Assembly: GCA_027186245.1 (NCBI GenBank)
Contig: CP114482.1
Location: 3,725,001-3,789,000 of the forward strand
Length of the DNA stretch: 64,000 nt
Direction: 5' to 3'
Source: Coriaria nepalensis
Taxonomy: Eukaryota > Streptophyta > Magnoliopsida > Cucurbitales > Coriariaceae
How positions within the stretch are numbered: position 1 is the stretch's first letter; the number at the start of each line of letters is the position of its first letter. Positions 12,255-22,669 of this stretch are shown piece after piece. A program made the translations under genes and the position numbers. A model generated the notes under the pieces. The model saw nothing but the letters and a program-made list of their open reading frames with translations. It ran no database searches and had not been told where the DNA came from.

Positions 12255-12429
12255 TGTTAAGAATACTCCATGATTCCCTCCTTATCTCATGGGATATGCA
12301 TATATACTCTTGTTAATTTGTTTCCTTATATTTAGCCTTGTAATTTTATTTTCCTTATATAACTTGTATTATTCTATAATACACACAACCCATCATAATA
12401 TTTAAGGTGGTTTTTACTGAATATTCTCA
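12255..12429 (+). repeat. 3' LTR of the miniature copia-type element
   Basis: It starts TGTTAAGAATACTCC and ends ATATTCTCA. It is about 12 bp longer than the 5' copy because of a small internal insertion. The two LTRs differ at many positions, so insertion is not recent. Confidence 0.85.
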
Positions 12430-12647
12430 ATTCCTACCAAGAGAATCCACCCAAAAACTCCAGAAATTCTCTCCGAGGTTTGGAAGCTCTCTCATTAACC
12501 AATTGTGTCAAGCATGCGGTGGATGGTTCTCGTTAAATTAGAAGCAACACAGATTCATGGTTGTATACTACATGGACCATATAATATTTTTGGACCCAAT
12601 TCTTTTTTGTGGGTTGAACATTACTAATATCATTAAAATGTCTCCTT

Positions 12648-12709
12648 TTTGGGCCCAAAAGCCCAAAATAGAAAACCACCTTACAGGGTCGATTATCTAA
12701 CATGGGCCA
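12648..12709 (+). promoter_or_regulatory. Site II (TGGGCC/GCCCA) cluster upstream of the TrmO homologue
   Basis: Several GCCCA/TGGGC elements lie 80-140 bp before the start codon: TTGGGCCCAAAAGCCCAAAA at about 12650-12669 and ATGGGCCAG at about 12702. In plants such site II elements, bound by TCP factors, are typical of housekeeping, translation-related and organelle-related genes. That fits a tRNA-modification gene. A clear TATA box is not evident. Confidence 0.5.
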
Positions 12710-12787
12710 GCATAACAAGGTCAAATCCCATCGTCCTAAAACCCGCCCTAGAAAATAACAGACCGGAAAAAGAGAAAGAACCGGGCA

Positions 12788-15357
12788 ATGGCCGTCGGTT
12801 CAGTATCGAAATGGTCCGGAACCGCCATAGCCATAGCTCTCGCGGCTCTCTATGCCTCCACCGCTTTCTCTGGTACAAAGTCTGAAAACTAGTATCACAC
12901 TCTGTTCAGCTTCATTTCCTACTACTCTTCAAGCTTTAACTGGTATTTATTCATTATTTTAGCGTATTTTCTGAGGAGAAAATCGAGGAATTTGGATTCG
13001 AAGGTTCGAGAACTCGAGGCTTCTCTCACCTCCTGTTCAGAAAAATGCGCTGCAGAGAGGCAAGGTCGGATTCGATCTCAGCAGGTAGTACCATTCTCTC
13101 GTTGCTTGATTCAACTATTTACTGTGCGTTTGTTTTCCGAGAAAGCTGAGGAATATGAAAAGAGACAATATCCTTTCAACCTGAATTTTACTTTAGCGTA
13201 GTAGGTTCAACTGGATTAGTTTCTTTTACTCTGTTCTATTAGTTTAATTTGGCCTCTTTTGCAGTTCTCTTCTGTATTTCTGATCAGTGATTAAAATTAT
13301 AAGTTCTTATTAAGAGAGTAGAAATCTTTTTTGTGCTTGATCATATCTGAATTTTCTTGTAACTCTCTTTTTTAAGGCTTTGAGGAAAGCCCTTTTGGAA
13401 CCTAAATCTGATAAGATGGAGTTGACTTCATATCCCATGATGCCAATTGGCATCATCCATTCATGCTTCTCGACTAGGTAAATGCATTTTTCATATGCAC
13501 TCTTTAAATCTGTTCAGGCGAAAACCGTTCAATAAAATTTGATTATTGAACCATATATAGCTTCTTGTTAGGTGAACTTCTTCTCGAATTTTTTTTTTCT
13601 TTTTTTCTGTTGTTGTTGGTAGGAATGGAACACCAAGGCAGCCTTTGCTAGTGCCTCTTGCCAGGGCCCGTTTGATCTTTAATTCTGCTCGAGTACCTCC
13701 AGCTTCCCTTGAGGGTCTTGGAGAATATTCTCATTGTTGGATTATATATGTGTTTCATTTAAACACGGATTTGGAGAAATTGTGGAAACATCCATCTAAA
13801 TCCAAATTCAAGGCAAAAGTATGCACATTCAGTTTAGTAACCTCATGTTTTTGTATTCTTCCTTAACCCATGAAAAAGTGGGCTCCTGTATTTGAATTTT
13901 AAGTATTCTTGTATATGTAATGAATAGGTAAGAGTGCCGAGATTGAAAGGTGGAAAGATGGGAGTCTTTGCAACAAGATCTCCCCATAGACCATGTCCCA
14001 TAGGGCTAACTGTTGCAAAGGTCAAAGAAATAGTTATCGAAGTTGAAATACATGCTGTGGTCTGAGAATTGTAGCTAATTAATTGTCGTATAAATTTGAA
14101 GAGAGATGTATTTCCATTTTGTAGGTGGTGGCTGTGGAAGGTAATACAGTTCTACTCTCTGGTGTGGATTTGGTGGATGGGACAGTAAGCTTTCCATTTC
14201 TCATCTCAACTAGCCCTCTTCAAACAAAAGAATTAAGAACATTTATATTGATAGAATCACATAATTTAATGATGATGTCATCTGATTGTTTGATGTTTCT
14301 AGTAACAGCCAGTACTTGACGTAAAACCTTATATACCGTACTGTGACAACATTCAAGAGGCAACAATACCTGAGTGGTTAATGGTATTACTCCTTACAGA
14401 ATTTTACTTTGAGCATATAGTTTATAATGTAGGTTCCTTTGTTCACTTGTTTCTTTGAGTAAAGATGTATTCTGCTATTTGTGAGAATTTTCAGCTGCCA
14501 AATTAAATAGCGCCTTAAGGGTTTTAAGGTTATACTTTTGTGATATTTAGACACTTTAGTGTTATAAGTCAATTGAAGTTAATAATAATATATTTAAACT
14601 ATAAGGGAGAAAGTCGCCCCAAATACCGTTTGGCAAAAGACTTTGGAACTTCTTTGTCAGAAATCCGGAACCTTTTAATACTTTATAATATCTCACTAGT
14701 CCTTACCACTGATTTTTACAGATGTATAACTTTCAGGTTGCTTTGTAAGAGGGTCATTTGTTTTAATTCACTATCAGTGGCACAAGTATTTTGTAAATTA
14801 AGCAGATTCCTTTTTCCTTTATAAATGTTATTGTCATAATTTTGTTTTCTTTCTGGTACAGATGGACAATTTATTGACAGTAGCTTCCATTTGCTTCTCT
14901 AAGGGATTTACTTCTTCACTCTCTGGTTGTTGGGCACTTGTGGTGAGACCTTCTTATTCCATAGTTGCATTTTTCCTTTTATGTTTATCTTATGTCATTT
15001 CTTTCCAATAGAGTTCTAATCAAATTAGGACTTATTGATTATCAGGAAAAGAAGTCGCTCTATGCATCGCCAGAAGAGTTCAAAGGCTTCATAAAGCAAG
15101 TGCTTTCATGGGATATACGATCCGTTTCTCAGAGAAACCAGCCTCATAGCTCCCTCATTAGATCGGGAATAGAAGAAGAAGCATCTAGACATCAAATCGA
15201 GGAGAGTTCGGATTCTTCTGGGATCGTAATTTATCACCTAGTTCTAGATGGGTTAGACGTATCTTACACCATTGATTGCAATAGCAATGTTAGTGTAGAG
15301 AAAGTAGAAATTTCATCGGTCAGAGATGGAAACAATCAGAACAACATAAGAACTTGA
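12788..15357 (+). CDS. TRMO: TrmO/TsaA-family tRNA (adenine-N6)-methyltransferase homologue, nine exons, membrane-anchored
   Basis: Exons 12788-12872, 12963-13084, 13377-13477, 13623-13818, 13928-14020, 14125-14184, 14309-14383, 14862-14942 and 15046-15357 join in frame to 374 codons plus TGA, all with GT-AG introns. The TrmO beta-barrel domain covers about residues 88-240: YPMMPIGIIHSCFSTR (88-103), GVFATRSPHRPCPIGL (180-195), DGTPVLDVKPYIPY (217-230). In bacterial and human members this family uses S-adenosylmethionine to add the methyl group of m6t6A37 on Thr or Ser tRNAs. Bacterial proteins usually read RPNPIG where this one has RPCPIG. Residues 11-32 form a hydrophobic segment followed by RRK and a charged, probably coiled-coil stretch (37-77), suggesting membrane anchoring; which membrane is unclear. 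The last ~100 residues are a less conserved tail. The start is the first ATG of the exon with a good context (GGCAATGGCC). Substrate in plants is inferred from the family. Confidence 0.9.
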
Positions 15358-15440
15358 TATGAAGAGGAATCTTGATGACTTATTTATTGACTTTGGAAAT
15401 TCATATTGTTGCTGTTATAATAATGCTTTGGACATCTTAT
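15358..15440 (+). other. Residual 3' flank of the TrmO homologue
   Basis: Only 83 bp separate the stop codon from the left LTR of the downstream copia element. No AATAAA is visible here, so the transcript either uses a weak signal or ends inside the LTR. Confidence 0.5.
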
Positions 15441-15578
15441 TGTCAAATGAGCTGTACGTCCCTAATTGATTCTATAATGAGTTGTCAACATTTAATAGTG
15501 TATGATTATAGGATAGTCATTATTACTAGAATAATTTTACCGATTTCAGCATATAACTCATCTATTAAAGCATATTGA
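15441..15578 (+). repeat. 5' LTR of the broken copia element
   Basis: It aligns with 22541-22669 over a common start (TGTCAAAT), a middle block (TTGATTCTATAAT) and an end block (ACCGATTTCAGCATAT ... AGCATATTGA). A degenerate primer-site-like sequence (TGTATAGAGC) follows at about 15581. Confidence 0.7.
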
Positions 15579-15695
15579 GATGTATAGAGCAGTTGGTGAT
15601 GACTGTCTGAACCCTAGCATGCTTGCAGTCACCATACTACCATATAAATTCAGCACAGAAAAAACAAACCCATTCATCGCCTTTAAGTCTTCATC

Positions 15696-16680
15696 ATGGC
15701 AGATGATGATAATTCCAATCAAACCAAAGAAAATCCAATTATCAAATGATGGTAAGTCAATTCCCATATTGTCACGGTTCAAGGAGAGAATTCCAACTTC
15801 TCAACTAGAATTAGATTAGATGAACATAATTATTCTCTGTGGCATCAAGTCATAGAGATAAAGATTGTTGGGCGAGAGAAACATGGTCACTTGACCGTGG
15901 ATATGACCCAACCTGCAACCACAGATTCACCATACAACAAATGGCGTGCATCAGATTGCCAAGTCAAGAGTTGGTTATTCGATGCCATGCAACCCAATCA
16001 GATGAAACGGTTTATTCGTTATGACACAACTATGCAAGTCTGAGATGCCATCAAGAGAACATATTCTGATGGATTCGATGGAGCAAAAATTTATGATCTA
16101 TGCAGAAGATCATTCACGATGAAACAACATGGAACGCCTATGACCAATTACTATAGTGAGCTCAATGAGATTTTTCAGGAGCTTGATCAATTAAGTCCAA
16201 GCAACATGAAGCATCCACCAGACATTGAAACTAGAGGTAAGAAGATTGATCGTCTCTGAGTTTATATCTTTCTTGTAAGTTTGGACAGTAATTTTGATCA
16301 AATATGAGGAGGGATTTCAAGGATGGAACCTAAACTTGACCATGAGGCAGCGCATTCACATATTAAAAGATAAGAGTAACCGACAAGGAACCTTGTCTAA
16401 AATTGGTGTCCCATCCAAAGTTAAAGCCTTGGTTGCTACGAGGTCTAAACAATCTCGTCCACCCACTCAGACCTTCGACTCTACTCATAATCGCCCCTCA
16501 ATGAAATGTACAAAACGTGATTTAGATAACCATATAATTCAGGGTTGTTATGAGATCATTGGGTATCCAGAAGGATGGTTTCGCAAAGGCCGAAAGAGGG
16601 ACTCCAGCAGGGCCTCACTCGCATCTGCTGAGTCATCAAGAGACCATATTAGAACCTCCATCAGGTACATCTGGTTCCAA
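15696..16680 (+). pseudogene. Copia gag with zinc knuckle (broken)
   Basis: An ATG at 15696 starts MADDDNSNQTKENPI and reaches TGA within 18 codons. Frames then continue with LDEHNYSLWHQVIEIK (about 15815-15862), KWRASDCQVKSWLFDAMQP and SFTMKQHGTPMTNYYSELNE (to about 16160), typical copia capsid wording. A knuckle remnant reads KCTKRDLDNHIIQGCYEIIG at about 16504-16563, followed by YPEGW. This is the classic Gag layout, broken by several stops. Confidence 0.8.
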
Positions 16681-16734
16681 GGCTTTGACCACCTCAAGTA
16701 CTTTCTCTTGCACATCTTCACTTACTTGTGATAA

Positions 16735-16840
16735 AGAATGCATTATTGACACTGGCACTGCTGATCACATGACATCTAGTTTTACTCGACTACACTCTAC
16801 CCAACCATCAAGTCAAATTCATGTTACTAGTGCCAATTGA
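16735..16840 (+). pseudogene. Copia aspartic protease fragment
   Basis: The frame reads CIIDTGTADHMTSSFTRLHS. The D-T-G triad with the following DHMT is the active-site region of copia proteases (usually WIxDTGASDHMT). It runs for about 35 codons to a stop. Confidence 0.8.
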
Positions 16841-17019
16841 ACCATTTCCCCAGTTTTGGGAGAAGAGAAATCTAGATCATTAAATCTAGATCATTTCTTG
16901 GTTGTCCGCTCACTTGACTATGATTTGTTATTTGTTACTCAAATCATTGATTCCCTTAATTGCACCGTATATTTTTTGCCATTGTATTATCTTTTTCACG
17001 ATCTTCACACAGGGCGGTG

Positions 17020-17900
17020 ATTGGATGTACTAAGAGGAGAAAGATGTACTATCTGGAGGACTTGACAAAAGATTGTAGTAAGAGATTGAGTCAGGCACGT
17101 CATGTGAGAGTCAGGATGAAGAAAGTTTGATTGTGGCATAAACGATCAGGGTATGCCTCTTTTGGTTATCTAAAACTCTTATTTTTATATTTATTTTCTT
17201 AATTCACTGAATCAGACTTTCATTAGTAAAAAGTCATCTTATTTTTATCCATTTAGATTGAATAAAAGTAGTATGCCTTTCACGGTTTTCCATTCTAATA
17301 TTTGGGAACCTTCAAGAGTTTAAACAGTTAGTGATTTTTTAAATGGTTTATGATATTTATAATTGATTGCACCACATAATGACCTGTGATTTTCCTATGA
17401 AGCAGAAAAGTGAAGTCACTACCAAATTTGAACAGTTCCATCAATATGTTGTTACTTAGTTTGACCAAAAAAAAAAATTCACGCATTTAAGTATGAAAAT
17501 GGAGGAGAGTACATCAACAACACCCTACACGATTTTTTAAGTCTAAATGGTATTGTTCACCAAACCACATATGCTTACATACCACAATAGAATGGTGTGA
17601 CAGAATGTAAGAATCCTCATCTTCTAGAAGTTGTTCATGCCTCTTTATTTGATGCCAATATACCTCATCATTTTTTAGGGGATGCTCTATATTAAGCTAC
17701 TTACCTCAGAACTCCATCCAATACTCTTCAATATCAAACTCTATTTCAGACATTGGCCACTCTACTCAATATGTCATCCACACCAAATCTCGAACCACAC
17801 ATTTTTGGTTGTGTTGCTTATGTTCAAGTATATCCACACCAGCGTGGAAAGATTGATCCATGTGCACTTCGTTGTATTTTTGTAGGGTATGCTAATACCT
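17020..17900 (+). pseudogene. Copia gag-pre-integrase and integrase fragments
   Basis: About 17137-17187 reads LWHKRSGYASFGYLKLL, the HKRLGHxS-type segment before integrase. About 17490-17680 reads GEYINNTLHDF, NGIVHQTTYAYTPQ-like and ASLFDANIPHHFLGDAL, the end of the integrase core. From about 17790 it reads EPHIFGCVAYVQVYPHQ and LRCIFVGYAN, the usual segment after the core. Several frame changes and stops are needed, so this is inactive. Confidence 0.75.
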
Positions 17901-18339
17901 AGAAGATGCTGACACCTAGAAGATAGTGTTTTCATCCCCCTCCTAAGACATTACACATTATCGCAGACGTTACTTTCAACAAAAGTACGTCCTCTTACTC
18001 GAGAAATTCTAAGCATCCCCTGTAAAGGGGAAGTATATCTTTGCAAAAGATACTCAAAATTAGATCATCCAAGTTTCATAGATTTTAGAGTGATTAGATC
18101 AGTTTATCTCTAAGCATTCTCAAGGGACAACTGAGGATATAATGACTACTGATTCACCAAATACAATAGTACAACAAGAGCGAGAGCCACAAGAAGCAAA
18201 GATTCCATATAGTATGTCAAATACTTTCCCTCCAATAAATTGAATAGTTTTGTAGATTCTTATAAATATTTCTTTGCAAATGGGATGCTTTTTCTACTAT
18301 GGGCACTAAAGATGTTGTTGTTGGTACTACTATGATCTA

Positions 18340-20460
18340 TGGTCCTCTGTGACAAAAAAATATCTAAGATCGGTGACTCCGCTCAGTCTATCCTGATTAG
18401 ATCACATCTATGATCAACGAATACTCTCAGTCAGACCTGATCGAATAAAATTTCTGAAGTCAGTGACTTCGCTCAGTTCGTCCTGACCAAACAACACTTC
18501 ACTATAATATTATACTTATGACATGTCAAACATCCATTCATCAATTAAAGCATGACATTTCTCTTTGCTGCTTTTGCATAAAAACTGAGAGTGCATTCAA
18601 TACTTTTTGGAAAATATATATATATATTCAACTAACCTAAACTCAATTCCAACATGTTTTATACAAAAAAACAGCACCACACAATCAACTTAAGGTTCAA
18701 CATGCTATGTTGCATTCATATGAATATCATAAATCTCATATTGAACAAATAGTGAAAATACTTGTGTTGTAGATGAGACTTTACTTACTTATCGTATGTC
18801 CTATATTAGTAAGAGTTTACTGCAATCCTTCTGACTCTGGGCCAACTACTAACCTATCCAAACATGTATTTATCTTATTATGAACTTGATTCTCAATTCT
18901 ACTTAAAATACATAATTTAATTTAAGGTGTTGAAAATTTTGTTGCTGCTACAGTACACGTAGACCGTCGACCTCGTCGACCCATTGGGTACTTTGGATAC
19001 TGGAGGCGTTGAGATGTCGACCCGTCGAACATGTCGACCTAATCAATCCATCCAGTATTTTACATACTGAAGGCATTGAGGCGTTGACTCGTCAACCCTG
19101 TCGACCCCATTGATCCCGTCGACCCCGTCGATCTCGTCGATCCCGTCGATCCCGTCGATCCAGTCAATCCCATCGACCCCGTCGACCCAGTCGATCCCGT
19201 CGACCCCGTCGATCATGTCGATCCCGTCGATCCCTTCGATCTTGTCGACCCCGTCAATCCCATCGACCCATTGAGTATATTACTCACTGAAGGTATCGAG
19301 GTGTCGAGCCATCGAGCTGTCGTCCCCATCGACCCTTCGAGTATTTTACTCACTAAAGGCATCGAGGTGTAGAGTCGTCGAGTACGTCAACTCTGCACTT
19401 AATTTTGGCACCTTTGAAATCTCGTTAACTAATTACGATGTCTAAACCTCGATCTTGCATTGATTTCTTACACTTTACTCATTTTACTCTCATTTTCGAT
19501 CTATTATACACCAACTGAAGATTTTGAGTATAATGGCAGTGATGATTTCTTATCAGAAGAAACTTTTAACTAGTATACTCTCTTTCAAACTGAGCATATC
19601 ATAGTCGTGGTCTGTGCGCTTTAGGATTCTTGCTTTTACCTTCACTAATTCTCGACTATGAAGGATAGAAGGAAATCTTTGGTTTTCGTTGGAATTTTTG
19701 CAAAGGCTATGGAGAGGTGAGCAATTTTCTGACCAGCAAAGCTTCTGAATCATATATGCTATACGAAATCATAGCTGGAGATGTTTAGCTTTGAAATTGA
19801 TACCTATTGCATGTAATTTTCCTATTGATAGCCAGTCTGCATATGCCTCTGTGGTTGGTTTCTTAATTTCATGCTTATCGCATGCTAACTGAGAGTGTGA
19901 GTAGGGAGCTGGTGAAGGCACCGTTTCACGTACTGCTCTCCTTATAATTATCTTATTTTATTATTATTTTATCATTATTAGTCTAAAAATTTTAAAACTA
20001 ATTTCTTAGTATTTTTCTCTCAATCCTTTTCACAATCCTACTCGAAAATTGACGTTAGACATAAAGAACTTTTTACTTTGTAACATTTAGGCTATAAACT
20101 ATATCTAACTTCTGAAAACAATTAAATGAGATATTACATGAATGCATTCTTTTATCAAGCAACCTAGTTTATCTCTGATTATTTGCAACTTTAGATGCTT
20201 TCATTTATAATTTTAAGAGCTAGAAAGAATATCAAGTTTTCACATTATGTAATAGTATAACTTCATATAATTTACTACTTTTCGTAACATGTTTACATTA
20301 TTTAAAAATCAATCACATACTAATAGTAATAAACACATCAAATTATTATAAACTCAAGCATAAGAATTAAAAAAAAATAGAAAAAGGGTTAACTTTTATC
20401 TGACTAGTCGATTCACCGACCCATTACTCTTTTTTTTTCTCGGTAAACCGATGAAACGAT
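18340..20460. other. Foreign insert replacing the upstream part of copia reverse transcriptase
   Basis: Copia coding similarity stops near 18340 and resumes at about 20461 in the middle of reverse transcriptase. The intervening 2.1 kb contains two related ~35-bp blocks (18367-18402 and 18457-18491, each with GACT-C-GCTCAGT), the GTCGAY minisatellite, and then AT-rich DNA with no gene. It may be part of another retroelement's untranslated region, but I cannot assign a family. Confidence 0.5.
18955..19400 (+). repeat. Composite GTCGAYCCC minisatellite (9-bp core within a ~62-bp unit)
   Basis: About 19 tandem 9-mers of the form GTCGA(C/T)CCC lie between 19092 and 19267. On both sides is a longer block (consensus near CCATTGAGTATTTTACTCAC then TGAAGGCATCGAGGTGTCGA) at about 18980, 19040, 19264 and 19327. 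The tract is rich in CpG and in TCGA/GTCGAC sites, unlike the AT-rich surroundings. Since 9 bp is three codons, one plus-strand frame reads a Val-Asp-Pro repeat from about 19092 to a TAG near 19367, though I see no evidence that it is translated. Confidence 0.85.
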
Positions 20461-20652
20461 TTGTTAACTAACCATTTCATCGTTTGCTCATCTTTAGATG
20501 ACATGGTGGTTACAGGTAATGACCATGCAGAACAGGTAGCATTGCAACATTATTTAGGCAATGTGTTTGAGATGAAAGATCTTGGTGCTCTGAAGTATTT
20601 ATTAGGTATTGGAGTATCTAGAATGTTACATTGCCAGTTGATAAATATCTAA
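20461..20652 (+). pseudogene. Copia reverse transcriptase fragment with degenerate YVDD box
   Basis: The frame reads SLDDMVVTGNDHAEQVALQH and then NVFEMKDLGALKYLLGIGVS. In copia reverse transcriptases the motif is YVDDM/I-VITGND, so the Tyr-Val pair is Ser-Leu here while both catalytic Asp residues remain. Everything upstream of the box is absent. Confidence 0.8.
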
Positions 20653-21774
20653 AAGTATACTTGAGATAGTGATTTATTAGGGATATTTGTTAATAAATGT
20701 GGCTTGTTATGTTATTTATCTCATTATTATTGAACAAATATTATTTTAAGAAGTGATTTCTTTTGTGTGTTTTCATACCATAAAATATTAAAGTTAAAAT
20801 GATCCTACAAAGACCAAGTCAAGCCAAGAGTTTAGGCCAAGTTGAATTTGAAGCCCATAACTTAAGCCGACTAATTTCAACATGAATAAAGAAAAAGGAG
20901 ATCAAGTTCAGCAGCATGAAAAGTGGATGTAGGTAAACTTTAGATATTTGACTTATTGAAATTTGAATTTCAAGGAAAGAGATAATGATTAACTTTTGAT
21001 TTTGAATTTGATTAGAAGATGAGGTTGCTTGGCATGACAAACTCTTATAAAATTCCTAAAGAGCAAAATAAGAGGAATTCATAAAGTTGACTCTTCAAAA
21101 TATTCTTCTCTCAAGAGACCAAATTGGTGGAGAGGAGTTATAAGTCAGACTAATTTATAAGTAAGGCTAGATATGATTTTTTAAGTATAGTTTCCTTTGT
21201 TTCAAGTTTTGATTCAACTATTTTCTGATAAGTTTTATATTTATTTAAGATGGAACTCTTAATTATTAGTTAATTTCTCTTAATCCAAAAATTATATTTT
21301 TCTTTTTTCATATAAATTTAGTCATTCTTTCTTTATGTGAATAGTGCTAAATTATAATTGGTGAATTTATTTTACAAATTGATATTTTACTATAATATTA
21401 TCGTACGATATATTGTTGATTTTAGATAACTTGTAAGATAGATCATAATATGTTTTAACTAAAAAGAGTTTTATAATATCAAATATATTTATGTTCTTAT
21501 GGTCTCCAATTACATATTTTCCGATTGTCTGATTGGGATATGAGACATGAAATTAAGTTATAATTCTGAATCAAAGTAAGAAAATGGTGGAGCAAAACTT
21601 AAAAGGGACTCTTGATACATTTTTATTAATTAGTTTTCTTTTTAGATTCTTAATCTAATTCTAGTATCTTATTATCAATTATGGTAGAGTGTTTTAATTC
21701 ATTAATTCTTATTATATGACAATTTCTCGTGGGATCAACACCTCAATTTATATTGTAAGTACCACATGTATATT
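20653..21774. other. Second insert in the copia reverse transcriptase, possible solo LTR
   Basis: About 1.1 kb of AT-rich non-coding DNA separates the EMKDLGALKYLLG fragment from the next reverse transcriptase segment (HKLREYPDQVPTNKEKYEHL at about 21820). Text such as CTCGTGGGATCAACACCTCA near 21727 resembles the end of some plant gypsy LTRs, but neither boundary is clear. Confidence 0.4.
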
Positions 21775-22500
21775 TTGAGCATAATTACCAACTAGCAAAT
21801 ACTCTACGGGAGGAGAATCATAAACTTAGGGAATATCCTGACCAAGTACCAACCAACAAAGAAAAATATGAACATCTTGTTGGTAAATTGATTTATCTAT
21901 CCCATACTAAATCAGAGATAACATAAGTAATTATTGTAGTGAGTCAATTCATGCATGCATCAAGTGAAGGACACATGAATGCTTGTAAATGGTATTCTTA
22001 GATACTTGAAGTCAGCTCTCGAAAAATGTTGATGTTCTCCCTACATGGTCATATAGATGTTGAGGGTTACATTGATGCAGACTGGGTCAAGTTCTATTAC
22101 TAATAGGTAATCTATATCTGGATACTTTACATTAGAGGGGTAATCTAGTTGCTTGGCGGAGTAAGAAACATAAAATAGTATCATTATTCAATGTAGAAGT
22201 ATAATATAAGGGTATGACATATGAAATATGTGAACTATTATGGGATTAGAAACTTGTTGATAGATTTCTGATTCAAACTCAAATATGCCATGTAATTACA
22301 TTATGATAATAAAGGCCATAAATAATACTTTTGCGCAACATAATAAAATCAATTACGCTGAAATTGATAGATACTTTATTAAAGAGAAGCTCGAGACTAA
22401 GATCATTGAAGTACCATTCGTTAAGTTAGAAGATCCACTTGCAAATGTCTCACCAAAGCAGTTAAAGGGAGGATTTTCCATAGCTCTCACTTAAGCAAGT
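21775..22500 (+). pseudogene. Copia reverse transcriptase end and RNase H fragments
   Basis: Segments in order: ENHKLREYPDQVPTNKEKYE, LVGKLIYLSHTKSEIT (about 21886-21925), VSQFMHASSEGHMNACKW, GHIDVEGYIDADWVK (about 22045-22092), KYAM-LHYDNKGH (about 22282-22320), and NYAEIDRYFIKEKLETKIIE (about 22353-22412), ending with a Lys-Ala-Val Gly-rich tail before the 3' LTR. This is the conserved C-terminal end of copia Pol with multiple stops. The DADW motif is the RNase H start. Confidence 0.82.
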
Positions 22501-22540
22501 TGGATATTAAACATAAAATATGCTTCCAACTTAAGGTGAG

Positions 22541-22669
22541 TGTCAAATAAGCTGCTAGGGAACATCACTACTTGATTCTATAATCACTTGCAAACGTCAT
22601 TATTATTACTATTACCTAAAATAGTTTTACCGATTTCAGCATATGATTCATGTATCATAAGCATATTGA
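22541..22669 (+). repeat. 3' LTR of the broken copia element
   Basis: Starts TGTCAAATAAGCTG and ends near AGCATATTGA. It lacks about 20 bp present in the 5' copy and differs at many positions, consistent with an old insertion. The outer end is uncertain. Confidence 0.65.

Larger units (their letters stand above)
11738..12429 (+). mobile_element. Miniature non-autonomous copia-type LTR element
   Basis: Two related direct repeats, 11738-11900 (163 bp) and 12255-12429 (175 bp), both begin TGTTA and end in CA and share blocks such as TATAACTTGTATTA and AAGGTGGTTTTT. A degenerate tRNA-Met primer site (TGATATCAAAAGC) starts at 11901. A purine-rich tract (AGCTTGGGAG, 12245-12254) directly precedes the second LTR. 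Flanking bases ATTCA (11733-11737) and ATTCC (12430-12434) look like a 5-bp target duplication with one change. The internal part is only about 354 bp and has no protease, integrase or reverse transcriptase, so movement would depend on proteins from another element. Confidence 0.85.
15441..22669 (+). mobile_element. Broken Ty1/copia LTR retrotransposon with nested insertions
   Basis: Related direct repeats at 15441-15578 and 22541-22669 both begin TGTCAAAT and share TTTTACCGATTTCAGCATAT and AGCATATTGA. Between them, in sense order, lie gag, zinc knuckle, protease, gag-pre-integrase, integrase, reverse transcriptase and RNase H fragments. The upstream part of reverse transcriptase is missing and replaced by about 2.1 kb of unrelated DNA (18340-20460), and about 1.1 kb more unrelated DNA (20653-21774) interrupts it again. 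Stops occur throughout, so it cannot encode its own proteins. Exact LTR ends and target duplication are uncertain. Confidence 0.82.
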
